Of a stretch of DNA of 64,000 nt, positions 1 to 11,839 are shown one piece after another. Numbering within the stretch: the first letter of the stretch is position 1; each line of letters starts with the position of its first letter. The DNA comes from Anthoceros angustus (Eukaryota > Streptophyta > Anthocerotopsida > Anthocerotales > Anthocerotaceae), in contig VJWM01000007.1 in the NCBI GenBank assembly GCA_010909165.1, positions 1 to 64,000 on the forward strand. The letters run 5' to 3'. A program made the translations under genes and the position numbers. The notes under the pieces are model-generated. The model was not told the origin of the DNA, searched no databases, and worked only from the letters and a program-made list of their open reading frames with translations.

Positions 1-3000
1 GGGGTCCCAACTCTCCCAGGGATTCGGGATTACTACTACATTCCCGGGCTGTCTGGTCCAGTACCCTTCCAAGTCCTGGGACCCCAGCCTACTCTCTCCC
101 GTGGGAATTCAGGTCCTGTGACCGGCTCCAACTCTATATTTCCGGATCGGTTGGTTTCCTCCTTCCTCCACACTCCTTGCTACCTTTCAATCACTCCATG
201 ATTGGTTCTGTTGTCTTACTCTCCAAACCGGTTGTGTTGGCGCGTCCAGCTCCTCCACCGGGAGGCTCTTTCCCACTTGTTGCTAAACCGCCAGGGGCCA
301 TCCAAGGCTTTTATCAACTGCCCTTCCGTCATGTCTCGGATTCATCCGGGATTCGATGAAGCCGGGAAGCTTCAATGCCTCACTGATTTCTGGGCTGCGG
401 CCCATTTGCCGGACTGGGGCTACCGAGATCCCTTCCGATTCTTTGGATTACCTTTTCCATGCTTTGCCCCGCCACAAATACTCCTCGCCATGGGTGCTCT
501 ACAGGCTCTTCTCCGCTTGCCGGTCCCGTCCCGGTTGAGTCTCATTTGGGCAGGCGGTCTTCGCGAGGCCACGAGGGAGCCTCTTTCTTCTCTTGAGCAA
601 TAACCTTCCTGATACTCACACTCCGAGCTCCGTCGTTTCGCTGATTGCCGACACACGCCATGGCACAGGAGCTCTTACGCCTTTCCAAATGCCTTTGGAC
701 GATGGCTTCTTCCTTTTCGCTTGACTCCATGGCAGAACCACTGCTCCATTTTGTTCGGATTCCTTTTTGATACCATCATGCGCTTCGGATGTACCCGTGA
801 TTTCACTTCAGCGCTTCATCGAGTTCTTTCTGGCCATCTACGGCGTCTGCCCTTGTTTCATCGAAGCCTTACCTCCCGGTCCGCCCTTTCTCGCTCTATC
901 ACGGTTGAGTGCTGATCGCGATCCGCCACCCTGGAAAGAATTCTTTGCCTGGGTCCTAATTCTTGCACCGGCTCAAGGTTCTCTTGGCCGGAAATCAGCC
1001 TTCCATATCCACAGCGCTCTTCCGCTTTACGGGCAAATGAGTCGGAGATCCTCCATCTCACTTACTTGCTGGCCCATCCTCGCCTCCCACTCGGACCCTA
1101 GCACCTTTCACGATATTTCGCACCGAGGCTAGCATGGCCGGTCTTGCACCTCACCGCTTCCCACAGGTTCGGTCGCAGTGCAGTCAGTCGGTTTTAGCTC
1201 CACCATGACTCCCCTTCCCAATCAGAGGGTCATGGTCATGCAAGGTGCCCGCCTTCACAGGTGGCCGTGTTCCGCCTTCAACCGCCTATGCTGAAATGAC
1301 GCCCTCTCCTGCCCTCCACGGCCTCCTGCACCTTGCTTCAGACCCGCGCTGCCTCATACTGGGAGATGTGACTCATGACGTGCCTGTCGGTTCTCGGCAC
1401 AAAGGGGAGATGGTGGGGACTTCACTCCTGGCAAGGTGGACCCCTGGACCTCAGATTGCCTCCGGCGCTTTCCCTCTCAATTGAGCCCAGCGAGGGTCGC
1501 CCTTCGGGCTTCTTTGCCTCTGGGCACGCTTCCTGCCACTCGCCTGCAGAAATGATTCTCAGGCACCATCGCAACTTCCTGTTGCCTCCGAACCTTCTCT
1601 CTCACAGGTCCGCCAAGACCCCGAGCATTACCCGTCCATGGTCTCGACCTCAAAACTCCCGCCCGTGTCTCTTCCCCAATGCGCCCAGGCACCGGTCCCG
1701 TCGTGGGTGCAGGCATCTCCCGGAGTCATGGACCGCCATACACATGATCGGGCCTATCCGGTTGAACTCTCCGATTAAGCATCTTCAAGGGACCCACTTA
1801 GGCTTGAGGAGTCCCGAGCTCACCTTCCTGGCCTCTTGGCCTTACCTTCTCCGCCTCTTTCTCCGGGCTCGAGGTGAGGGAGTTGAGCTAGCACGCTTCC
1901 TCTCCCACGTCGGAGAGCAGGAGCTCCGATGGTCGGCCGCCATGGGCCCCTTGGGCCGCGCCCTCTCTCGGGACGCCTCCTCTTCACTCCGTTGCAAGAG
2001 TGCAGGCAGCCTCGGGGCGCCTGCTTGGTGGGAGCCACCTTCCGCCTGATCACCGCTCGCTGAATCAGCGTGGCTCCGCCGAGTTGTGGCGGGCTGCCGG
2101 GCAGCGCGCCGCCAGCCCTCCCTTCCCGCAGTGCACCCGCCGCTCGCCCGGCCTCCCGAACTGTATGAGGAGGCGGAATATCCTCCCATACCTCGGGGCG
2201 AGCGTCTACCGAATGGAGTCCGAATCCTCCCAATCATCTTCTCCTGACCTGCTTGGCCTTGGGCCGGGCTCGCCTGCGCCTCACCTTCCCGCCTCCGCCT
2301 CCCAGTGCCGCCCTTCCAAGCGCCGCCTCCTCTCCCTCCTTCAGGAGGTTGAGGTGGCCCCACACATGGATGAGGAAGGGGGACAACGCTGAAGGAGGCG
2401 GCTTCTCACTCCGTAGCTTCCTGGCTTCCTGACTGATCCAAGCGAGGATGATTCTTCCCCAATCGGCCCGTTTGCCTCGCTAGAGGGCGTGCAGGAAAAC
2501 CAACAGATTGTCACCAAGGTGATCCACCTTGGTGAGCATGTTCCAATGGACAATGACCTTAGCCACTGCCCTCACGCGCCTATCGGTGGGTCCGACATCA
2601 TGACCATTGGACGACCGGGTCCTCCAAGCCTCGGCAGCCTTCTTCACCTTCCTCTCACCTTGAGGGGCTCTGGAACTACACCCCAATCTCCTCCAGGCGG
2701 TTGTATACCTCCCTCGGGACCTCCACGGTCCACCTCACAGGTCCTCCTTAGGCTCTTGGCGTACCTCCTTATTAGCTGCCGGCATCTTCTGGCGTATTCA
2801 CACAGGCGTGATCTTGTCAAGCGTCCAAGCGCTCGAAGATGTCAGGTGCCACTTCTCCACGAGTCCCTGCCTCCAGCAGGTCAAAGTAGGATATCTCGGG
2901 TGGCGATGTTGCGCTCCACGAGCGAGCTCCCACACTTCCGCCAGCCTTCTTGGGTCCCATTGCCGCCTTCTTTCTCCCGTAGGCGATTATGCCGCGATAA

Positions 3001-3400
3001 GGCGCTCCCTCTTCGCGTTCTGCTCCAACCACGAAGGTGAGCCGGGTGCACTGGGTGCGAGATAAGCGCGGGCGGGGGCGGGCCAGAGGTGCGAAAATCG
3101 TCGCGAGGTCACAAGAAATGGTCTACCCTCCGAGCGCGGCCGGGAGTAGTCGCGGAGGCGGAGTGTCCCGCCGCTGCCGTGGAGGTGCGCATGGCCTACT
3201 CCGCCTTATGCTTCCGCTTACTCACCTGCATGCGTACTCTAACCTTACGCGCGTACTCTAACCTTCGCCAGGCTGTACTCGGGCCAGGACACCTATAGCA
3301 GCCCTTTGGCAAACCTGCAGTCACAGTACTGCGCATGCCGTCCTCCTCTAGTACCGTCCTGTCTAACTTCCGCTCCAACTTCTAAGTTACTTTACTTGGC
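1..3400 (-). other. Degenerate retroelement-derived region, probably minus strand
   Basis: No intact gene is visible. The stretch abuts an LTR-like end at 3415-3649 that is in minus orientation. On the minus strand, one frame through about 2686-2340 reads as a plausible protein with a single in-frame TAG. It has a hydrophobic L-L-V-F-L-H-A-L segment followed by a W-G-x-I-I-x-x-W-I-S segment and S-P-F-L-I-H-V-W. By eye this resembles the poorly characterised 'putative plant transposon protein' domain of plant gypsy elements. That match is weak and needs a profile search. The other minus-strand frames are arginine- and glutamate-rich and look like GC-biased shadows. Confidence 0.3.
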
Positions 3401-3414
3401 GTACTTATCCCGTT

Positions 3415-3649
3415 TTGACCCGGAGTGGGGTCCGAACTTATCCCGATACTCCGGTGCGTAGTCCGGAGGTCCTCCGGAGTGGGCTCCAGGGTCCGTTACC
3501 TACCCGGGAGTCCGGAGTGCAGTCCGGAGTACAATCCGGAGTACCGTCCGTGCTTCTTCCTCCCTTTCTGCCTTATTTTACACTCCATACCTACGAAAAA
3601 AAACAAACCCAGCTTATTTCCTAACCCCAAGGAGAGTCCGTTGTGCACA
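3415..3649 (-). repeat. LTR 5'-end fragment related to the TE2 LTR, inverted
   Basis: Read on the minus strand from 3649, this begins TGTG and contains the same ordered blocks as the starts of the TE2 LTRs at 7689, 14276 and 15277: a CTTGGGGTTAGG block, a GTTTTGTTTTTT-like tract, an AATAAGGC block, and a cluster of TCCGGA palindromes. Homology fades after about 250 bp, so this is a related family or a truncated LTR rather than the same one. It marks the edge of the minus-strand element occupying the left end of the window. Confidence 0.6.
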
Positions 3650-5849
3650 CTAGGCGTCATCGGTGGCCTTGTCGGATCGGGAAGAAATGGGTGACATCGG
3701 AGCTAGCATGCTCTGCATTGCTAGTGTCCGCCTCATGTGTGGACACGGGTGGGCGAGTTTTCGATCTTTGGGAGGGTGAGCTTCGAGCAAGGTAGCGGAA
3801 GAGGGGAAATCAAAGCGTGGGGGCGGATCTGAGCCGGTGCGGGATCAAATTTGATGATAAAGCCAATGCATGCGACCAATTGGAGAGTTTTCGGGCATGC
3901 CTCGAAGCGGTGAAAGGATTATCTTGTCTGCGGAGAAAGTGATTCAAAGGCGAGTTGACCGTGGCGGCATGGCGTGGATAGCGAAGGCCAAGAAGTTGAA
4001 TGTCATCCGACACATTTTGCTGAGGTGCAATTCATTTGAAGTTGAGCGAGAACGGGCACTCAACACGGAAGATATAGCGAAATTTCAACGGTGTTTGATC
4101 ACATTGTAAGTACATTATTTGTCCCACAGTTAGCAAGTCGCAAACTAGTTTGCGCACTTTCGTCTTCATGTTGCACTATGAGCGTCTCCATCTGTCGGAC
4201 GAAAGCGGTGAAGAGTACAAAGAGAAGATGATACCCGATAGCTTCAAAGAGCACATCAATGCGGCAAGAAATTGGAAGAGGGTGGAAGATTTGCGAGAGG
4301 TGGGAGGAAGACAACGCAAACTAGACATTTTCCATGTTCGAAAAAGCAAGCAAAGGTCCGTTACCGGTAATAAGCGGTGATATTCGTGAAATGGCTGCCT
4401 ACTTGGGAAAAGAGAATACAAAATTTGTTGGTCGTCGATTTACCAAGGGGCAATTTATCGGAGACATGGGATAAGGAGATGACATGTGAGGATATGGAGA
4501 AGATAATGGATGGATTCATGACAATCACCAATGATAAGACTTTCCGTGATATTCATGCATGGACGGACCGGATCACGGGATGTCAAAATGCCGAAAATGG
4601 TGTGAAAAGGGGGTTTATACAATGGCAGGAGAAAGACAATTTGGTCTCGGACGAGGACTTTCTGAGGCTAAGTACATGGCATGGGGTATGGTGTTCACCC
4701 AACTGTTGAAGATATGAGGAAGTGCGGTGCATTGTCCAATAGTCGGCGAGATTGGAGCAATGCTGCGTTTATTCGACATAAGCGCGATCGTGAAGAAACT
4801 TTTGAATGTGTCCAACGATGGCCATGTTGTTTCTCCTTACCAAAAGCCAATAGGGTTGATGGTCACGCTATCGACCTATTCACGAGAAGAGGGAATGGGT
4901 TATAGATGGATGCTCGGGAAGCGGGGGGAATACTTGCGGCATTCTTTGGAAGGAGGCTGTATTGCTGTTGACCAAACGAGAGCACAATATTCATCGAGCA
5001 GTATTACAGGCCATGAAGTGTTTCCTAGACGAGGAAGAGTTGACCACCAAACCACACTGGTGGACATCCGGTTTTGCCAAGAGATGGCGGCGGGGGTCAG
5101 TTAAGCCCGGGGCACGCACTTGGTTCAAGGAACATGCGCACCCATCGACCTTCAAGACTTGAGTCAATCACGGGGCCCCGGAAGAAGGAAAGATGGCAAA
5201 AGGTCGGAAAACCCTAAGAACCCGAGAGGAAAGAAGTGCGAGACCGAGAAGCGACCCTACTTGGGACAACCAACATCTGAGCGTTTGGGTTTGGCGTCCC
5301 AAGGTGGAGAAAGCCATATCTTCCTCTTGCTATTTACGATCCATAGCAGGCTGCGGAGGCTATGACATCATCGTCCTTGGGGTCCGATGCCCAAGGAACT
5401 CTCGGCGAGGGTAGACTATAGGAAAGACTCCTGGGTTCTCTGTTTGGTGTCAAACTCATAACAATATCCCAAGGAAGAACTTGCACAGCTTGTAGGCGGA
5501 CCCCAAAGCGATTGTACGTGGCGGCGGATCGATGACTTGAGTGAGTTAGAGTAGGAGGATGATGGATTAAGTTGAAGGCGTTGAGGAGGATGATGAGTGG
5601 AATGATGAGTAGAGGATTAGAGTGTAGGTAATAGTGGAAGGCCTGGCGGAGCCTAAGGGGCCAGATCTGATGCGCAGCAAGCCTCTCCCATCGTTGGAGG
5701 AGCTAGTCTTGAGGTGGGGACAAAATCGCCCGGGCGTGGGTCGGGGGTCTTTGGGCCTTGGTGGTGGACTCCTTTGAGGGCATGACTACCCTGGGTTGTG
5801 TGTTGTGTGTTGTAGGTCGGGAGTTGGTGATTCGGGCGGTGTCGTGCCG
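3650..5849 (+). other. Unassigned, probably decayed transposon DNA
   Basis: Several short plus-strand frames (3870-4109, 4150-4380, 4377-4709, 4727-5104, 4962-5162) follow one another with frame changes, as in a decayed coding region. No catalytic motif, zinc knuckle or known domain was recognised. The stretch from about 5400 to 5849 is non-coding. It lies between an inverted LTR fragment and the left LTR of TE1, so retroelement origin is the simplest reading. Confidence 0.3.
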
Positions 5850-6398
5850 TGTGATACTAATCTCTGCACTTGGGTTTAGTGTTTGATTAGCATTAATTAA
5901 TCTAATTACTTATCTTTAAGTAAGTAATTAGTGTTAATTAATCTAAGATGCTTATGTTAATTAAGCATTGATTAGTGTTAATTAATCTAAGGTGATTATG
6001 TTAATTAAGCATTGATTAGTGTTAATTAAACATGGTTAGCAATAGCTAAGTGGATAAGCTCAAGTATGCTTGGCATATTCCTTGCATATTATAGTGCATT
6101 CTTAGAATACAATAGCTAAGCTCAAGTAATATGCTTTGGCATATTCCTCGCATATTATAGTGTATTCTTAGGATATTTCCGCATATGATGCCAATATATC
6201 TTAGAATATGCCATGCTGTGGTCTAGTATATATAGACCCTTCCATTGAGGACAGTTCGCATCATAGCTTGTCCTCAGATATGCAATGCAAGAGTGCCAGT
6301 GAGGAGGCCAAAGCTATGACTCCGAGAGCGGCGTGAGAGGCGTCTCTGTGGGAGAGTGTGTTTGTGCCACGACGTGCCAGCTACCCTCCGTTGTTACA
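5850..6398 (+). repeat. Left LTR of TE1
   Basis: It starts TGTGATACTAATC and ends near TTGTTACA, and matches 22355-22912 in the same orientation. It is AT-rich, unlike the internal region. It contains tandem ~45-bp units built on a GTTAATTAA core (about 5925-6030), two ~75-bp units with AATAGCTAAG and GGCATATTCC (about 6040-6175), and a TATA-like promoter element. It is preceded by unrelated sequence. Confidence 0.7.
6225..6236 (+). promoter_or_regulatory. TATA-like core promoter in the TE1 left LTR
   Basis: AGTATATATAGAC lies about 165 bp before the LTR end and is followed by a conserved CCTTCCATTGAGGAC block. The same arrangement occurs in the right LTR at 22738-22750. A shared TATA in both LTRs is what an RNA polymerase II LTR promoter needs. 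The transcription start itself cannot be seen. Confidence 0.5.
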
Positions 6399-6529
6399 AG
6401 CTATGATCTCGTGTGTGTACATTAGATAGGGCTGCATAGGCGGCTTAGGCGATGCTGCTAGGCTATGCGGCTAGCCTAGCCCAGGCGAGGCTAGGCGAGG
6501 CGACGCCTAGCTCTTTAAGCAAGCCAAGT

Positions 6530-6660
6530 CCAAGGCCAAGGAGAGGAGGCGGGAAGCCCAAGTCCAAGGCCAAGGAGAGGAGGCAAGCCCAAGTCCAAGG
6601 CCAAGGAGAGGAGGCGAAGGAGCCCAAGTCCAAGGCCAAGGAGGAGGAGGCGGAAGCCCC
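6530..6660 (+). repeat. About four ~33-bp tandem units in the TE1 leader
   Basis: The unit CCCAAGTCCAAGGCCAAGGA followed by GAGGAGGCG is repeated with small indels, after a GGCGAGGCTAGGCGAGGCGA run at 6484-6503. A frame at 6452-6814 would give lysine-rich K-P-K-S-K-A-K-E repeats, but no gag similarity is seen. It is either leader sequence or a short basic leader peptide. Confidence 0.6.
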
Positions 6661-6814
6661 ACCAAGGAGAGGAATGACCTCCAAGGGAGGTGGCCTTTTA
6701 AGGCCAACCAACCAAGGGAGAAACAAGAGTATTTTACTCTTGGGCCTGATTCCAAGGGATAAGGAGAAGTGGATAGCATGGGTATGTCATCACCCATTTG
6801 ATTTCACTTTCTAA

Positions 6815-7093
6815 AAGTCCTCCTGGTTGGCACCCCATCCAGTATCGATCCACCCCACGGTGCTTAACTTTGAGTTCTTATCTTTGCTATCCAACTCACC
6901 CAACTCACAGACTATGTAGCCGCAGAGTATTTGTATGCAATTTAACATGCATAGATACTTAGAGGTTTCACTAATCACGATCTAAGATAGCGGGTGTGTT
7001 AACCTTGATTAAGGGTTTGACCTAGCCACTAACCGCCTGCATGCTGGACACACTCGATCCGGAGATACCAACCAGCAAGTCCATCGAGGCGAA
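6815..7093 (+). other. TE1 leader, non-coding
   Basis: This joins the 33-bp repeats to the first gag-like frame. No ORF of note and no clear tRNA primer site was identified. Confidence 0.3.
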
Positions 7094-7688
7094 TTGAGTC
7101 CCGACCAGAGAGAAGTCTCGAACACCTCGATTTTGGTACCAATGAAGGACACGGAGGAACCCAGCCACAATCAACAATCTTTGAAGGATGCATGGTGGCA
7201 ACACACAAGACACGTTAGTCTGCGGGACAACTCGGTGGCGGCAGGAGGACTTGTCTTTGGAGTCGTCAAGATGGGAGAGACAAGGATCGAATGGAGTTGT
7301 TCACAGGAGCGGGCACCTTGCCCTTTGGAGGACTTCATCGAAATGCAGTTTGTGTGCGGAGATGGAATTGAAGGCCGGATACAGGCGATCTGGCTTCATC
7401 CAAATGCAGTACTTGGGGATGAAGCATTGGCGTGCTATGAGCGAGCGAGGTTGTTGGCGGCACGGAGGACCAGTGAGTGGCAGTTCAAGCTCGTAGGAAC
7501 CAATCGAATGACGGTGGCACCAAGTGGGCACGATCCCATCAGAGATGTTTGACATCTTTGGAGTTTCCTGCAACACGGATGAGAAGATCTCGGTGACACA
7601 CTTCAAAATGAAGTCGGTGAGGCTACGAAGATGGCTTACCGAAGATCGACCCAGGTTGATGTACGGACACCAAGATCATGGTAATGAG
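7094..7688 (+). pseudogene. TE1 gag, 5' part, interrupted by TE2
   Basis: A frame of about 150 residues (7094-7552) continues in another frame to about 7688, where the TE2 LTR starts abruptly. The residues look like real protein (mixed charged and hydrophobic) and have no zinc knuckle. The second half of gag, with the knuckles, resumes at about 16460 on the other side of TE2. Assignment to gag rests on position only. No capsid motif was recognised. Confidence 0.45.
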
Positions 7689-8888
7689 TGTGGGCTACGT
7701 GGACTTCCCTTGGGGTTAGAGGAGTACAAGTGGGGTTTTGTTTTTTTTGTAGGTTGGAATAGTAAAATAAGAGGCGGAAAAGGAGGAATAAGCACGGATG
7801 GCGCTTGGGAGACTTGAGTAAAGCAGACCACTCCGGACTAAAGCGGACACTCGGAGTAAAAGCAGGAGCAAGTCCGGACTACCTCGAGAAGGAAGACGGA
7901 CCACGAGGTCCGGACCCCGAGACAAGGTCGGACCTAGCCGGCGGACTCGGGGAAATAAGCGGACTCACGAAGTTCGGGGTCGAGGCGGCTCGGTCAGGCT
8001 GCGGCGATGAGGAGGGCCGACTTCGCTAGGGAAGCGAATGGCCGGTGGCCCCCGTGCGAGGACCGAGGAGGCGAGGGAGGATGGCGTCGTAATAGCAGCG
8101 GTTGTCGCCGCCGGTAGCCAACAGCGGGATTAGGGAGAGAGGAGGCCCGCCTCACGGATCATCGATTGGGGCGCCTGGCTATCGGGACGGAGATTGGACC
8201 ACCATCCGGCGGAACCCGAATCTTTCCACCGAGCGAAGGAGATAGGGAGGAAATAGGATGGTAGGCGGCCGATTAGGGCATCTTGGCTAATCGCTCGAAT
8301 AGGGGTGTAATAAAGGCCGACCTTGGGCGTAGTATAAGAGGGGCCGCTCTAGTAAAGTATCTTTCTCTTGGTGTTGATGCTGCGTTCTTGCGGACCCTTG
8401 GGCGTCTTCTTGCTACGAGTCTGAGTCTGACGGCACGGCGACTCGGGATCAAGGTCTGGTGACGGACTTAAGCGTGTGGTGGTGTGTGCGGGGAAGGGGC
8501 GAGGACCCTTGTTCGTCAGGCGGTCCAACGTCGGCGGGGAGCGTGTGAGCCGGAGGTACTCGGGAGGGTGTCTGCGAGCCGGACGGAGGCAGCGGAGCAA
8601 CGTAGGAGGTCTGTGTAGCCACTTGCGTTCTTTTCAAGGTTGATAAGTGTAGAGAGGCGATGAGGCAGATGAAAAGCAGTGACGAGCGGGCGCAGCGGGT
8701 CCTTAAGCGTTTTGGCCACACTGTCGGTGAAGCGTTATAAATAGGCTGGGTGTGATTGAGTGTGTTAAGGTGAAGTGGACCCAAGAAAGGTGAGAATCGG
8801 TGACGCAAGCAGCTATTCTCTTGGAGCGGACTCCATACCACAACGACAGGATTGTGCGCGCCCGGTGTCCATCGGAAGTCGCGCCACA
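7689..8888 (+). repeat. Left LTR of TE2
   Basis: This is a direct repeat of 15277-16456. It begins TGTGGGCTAC and ends GTCGCGCCACA. The 5' part holds many TCCGGA/GGACC palindromic units. The 3' part holds GCGTTATAAATA (about 8733), a probable TATA. The two LTRs differ by many scattered single-base indels. Confidence 0.85.
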
Positions 8889-8891
8889 TTT

Positions 8892-8903
8892 TGGCGCCGT
8901 TGC
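8892..8903 (+). other. Primer-binding site, tRNA-Asp type
   Basis: TGGCGCCGTTGC begins 4 bp after the LTR end. It is complementary to the 3' end of plant tRNA-Asp, a primer used by many plant gypsy elements. The match then breaks down after 12 bases. Confidence 0.75.
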
Positions 8904-9048
8904 GGAATGAAATCGTTCGTAGCAAGCGTGGATGCGTGGGGCGTGAGGTAGTTAAGACGGTGCTAAGAGAGCCGGACGTTGATGCCGGGCGCTCCGGCGC
9001 GAGCACGTGAAAGACGACGAGCTCGGCGAGGACACCCACGGGTAAGCG

Positions 9049-10140
9049 GTGGACTTGTCGGATCGTGAGGAAGAAGTAGCACCACGCCGGGAAGTAAGGG
9101 GCGGTTCCTCAAACTTTGCGGTGACGATGGCAACAACGTCGACCAAACAATACTCCTCTTTGGAGGTAAGAAGGAGAGAGAAACCTTGTGGAGGATTTCG
9201 TGTCGCGAACTTCAATGGGAGGATCGGATGCACGACTCATCCAATTTGTTCCAAGGGGTCCTTCAGCGGGGGCGGCTCGGTGGAAGAAGTATAACCCAGA
9301 ATGCTCGCAACCTTGAGCGTTGAAGGATGCCTTCTTGGAACGATTCCGTGGAATTGACCAAGAAGGCTTATCAAACTCGAGAACAGCGAGGCAAGAGGAG
9401 AAGTTGGGATCGTACATCGAGCGGTTCTACGCGAGATCGACACCACCCACACCACCATGCAAAGGTGGTCGTTGGTTCGCTGGCTTACCTAAGCCAATGG
9501 CTAAACACGTCTTTGTTGGCGAAAGATGTGAGCAAGGCGGTCCGGCGGAGAATTACGAAGAATCGATGCACCAAGCGGCGGGCGCCTCTGAGGAAAGAAG
9601 AAGAAGAAGCGGGGTCGGACTCAAGATGAAGAGTCCTCGGAGGATGATGAGGCGAGGTGGCATCGGAGGAGGAGGAAGAGGACTCGAGGAAGAATCAGGA
9701 TGCCATGGAAGAAGAAGAACCTCGTCGAAGAAATAAGAAGAAAAAGCCCGTGGTGAAGCGGAGGGTGGAAAGAAGGAGGTTATGATACCGGTGCGAGAGG
9801 TTCCGACCCAACTCCGTTAAGAAGTAGCGGTGAGGAAGATTTGGAGCGGTGATGAAGAGGGTGGAGGAGTTGACGATCAACCAAGTGAAGGACAAAAGCG
9901 GCGGAAGGCGGCCACCAGTTCGAACCCATGTGGTGTGCGGTATGCCACCGATGGGCACTCAAAGTGCCCCTCCGGACCCGTGAACCGGGTGAAACGATTA
10001 TGGGAGGAGTCGAGGAATGGGAGGATGCTTACCAAGTGCAAGAAGCACCCGGGCGCTATCCCGATGTATCCAGGCGGAGGTCCATCCATACACCGCCTCC
10101 GCAACCCCGAATGGGAGGACCACCGAATCCTTGAGTGATG
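9049..10140 (+). pseudogene. TE2 gag remnant
   Basis: Frames at 9049-9294, 9320-9736 and 9327-9629 together show a retrotransposon-gag pattern: an L-K-D-A-F-L-E-R-F stretch, then S-Y-I-E-R-F-Y-A, followed by a highly charged, glutamate/arginine-rich tail. A partial C-x2-C...G-H-x-K-C arrangement near 9930-9975 may be a damaged zinc knuckle. Frame changes occur every 50-150 bases. The gag polyprotein would form the virus-like particle, but this copy is inactive. Confidence 0.6.
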
Positions 10141-10929
10141 GTCTCTGGGCTGGGAACCCGGGCACTACTCCAACGCCGCCCATATCCCACCGCAAGGTAA
10201 TGGAGATTTTGAGCGTTGTGTGGGGATTATGGCGGTGGGCACATGGCGGGCGGTACCTTGTGTCCTCGTTCAAACGGTGCGCTCGCCACTCCCAGGGGGC
10301 CACCACGCCTCCCCCTAAGGCTGCGCCCGGCTACAAATTGAGGATGGCAGTGGCGGAGTGGGAAGAGGCGCCAAGGGACTTGGAACGGAGTGGTACGGCG
10401 AGGAGGAGAAGGCGGATCAGGAGTCTTGGAAGTGTCAAGCGCCGGAAGGAGGAGAGGAGGCGGTTTAAGAGGAAGAAAAATGAAAAGACGGATACGGAGG
10501 GCGGGACACACCAAGGAGGCAACTCCAGCTAAGGAAGGAGAGTTAAATCGACAGCTCGCGGAGGCCGCGGTCGAAGCCTCCGGAAGCGTTGGGAGCGGAC
10601 CCACCCAAAGCAACCTCGGTTTCCACCGGATGTGGCCCGAAGTGGCGGAGATGCTTGAGGAAGAGATCCGACAGACCGGAGTGGTCCGACCACCACAGTC
10701 TTGGCGAGGCTGGAGGACTCGAGGCGGCCGTGCCAAGGAGCCACACCTTTCAAGGTGGCCACGATGATGGATCAACAACATTTTGGTAACACGAGGCGTT
10801 GTTAAAGACAACCCGGTATCGGAGGCCATCAGGAGACACAACCACGAAACCCCTTGAGTCGAAAGGACAAGAATGTGGAGGTAAGGGTAGTGTCTCATAC
10901 GGACCGGCGCCCGATGGTTCGAGAAATTG
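10141..10929 (+). other. TE2 gag-protease spacer, broken frames
   Basis: Only short arginine/glutamate-rich frames occur on the plus strand, with an equally GC-rich long minus frame (10227-10991) judged to be a shadow. No domain was recognised. Confidence 0.3.
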
Positions 10930-11760
10930 CGGGGTGTGATCAAGAAGCACCTCTGGATACGGGGTCGAGTGAACCTCATCACGGAAGCCACCGCCGAGGC
11001 GGTTGGGGTTCACGCTTTGAGCCATCCACCAAAACCCTTCCGGATGGCGGATATGTCACGCGCGCCCGGTAGAGTTGTCCGAGTCCAAGCCACCATAGCG
11101 GAGCCCCTATACATTGGACTTGTGGTCATCAGACCGCGGACCTGCAGGGTGAGTGCTGTTGGGGCGTCCGTGGCTCGGGCTTGCTGACAAAGTTACACTT
11201 GGAAGGAAATCCACTTCAAATGGATTGGGATCCGAAGGTCGAGAGGAAGGGTGGCGCTCACTTGGAGTAAGGATACATACTGTGGGGAAACTGTGAGCAC
11301 CACAGAGGGGTACACCTCTGCCGAGGATAGTACGGATGATGAAAGGGAAGACACAGACGACGCCTACCCTTTCCCCAAAATCACATGGTCAGAGGAGGAG
11401 ATGGATTACCGGAGGGATGCCTTTGGAGCGGAGGTGGACGAGGAGGTCGTCGATTGCTTCCGGGTGGGCGCGACAGCAGAACAAGAGACGGGGGGCGGCA
11501 GTGAAGAAGAGGGTCCAGCAAAAGATGAAGAGGTGGGGACCGGGGAAGTAACCCGCTTCACCTCGGACGAACTCTTCAGAGAATGGGGGATGCGAGAGGA
11601 CGATCCCGAGTGGAGGAGGGGCGAGGTTTGGGCGGCGAGGCGCAGGAGCAGGGGCGGTGAGAACGGACGTGGAAGAAGTGGAGGTCGGCCAGGCAAATTC
11701 AAGTTTAAAAAGGTATGCCTCCGGACTGAAGGAAGGACTAAAGCACTTGGGGAGTTTTAG
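10930..11760 (+). pseudogene. TE2 retropepsin-like protease and acidic linker
   Basis: L-D-T-G at 10953-10964 is the aspartic protease active site and is followed, one frameshift later, by V-N-L-I-T-E-A-T and a L-L-G-R-like region near 11155. Next comes an uninterrupted 169-residue frame (11251-11760) that is very acidic in its first two thirds and basic at its end. The linker has no recognised domain. The protease would cleave the TE2 polyprotein, but frameshifts near the active site make this copy nonfunctional. Confidence 0.6.
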
Positions 11761-11839
11761 GTGTTCGCCTTCAAGGTCACGGACATGAAGGGCATTAGAA
11801 GAAGTGGGAGAGCATAAGATCGATTTGAAGCCGGGCGGT

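Noticed and set aside
1842-2363. 173-codon minus-strand frame rich in Arg, Gly and Glu
   Set aside because: Low-complexity GC-driven frame overlapping others that are equally open.
6452-6814. 120-codon lysine-rich ORF in the TE1 leader as a gene
   Set aside because: Follows the 33-bp tandem repeat only; no gag or other domain.
6826-6850. TGGCACCCCATCC as a TE1 primer-binding site
   Set aside because: It is over 400 bp from the LTR end and I could not match it to a specific tRNA 3' end.
10227-10991. 254-codon minus-strand frame
   Set aside because: Antisense shadow in the GC-rich TE2 gag-protease spacer.
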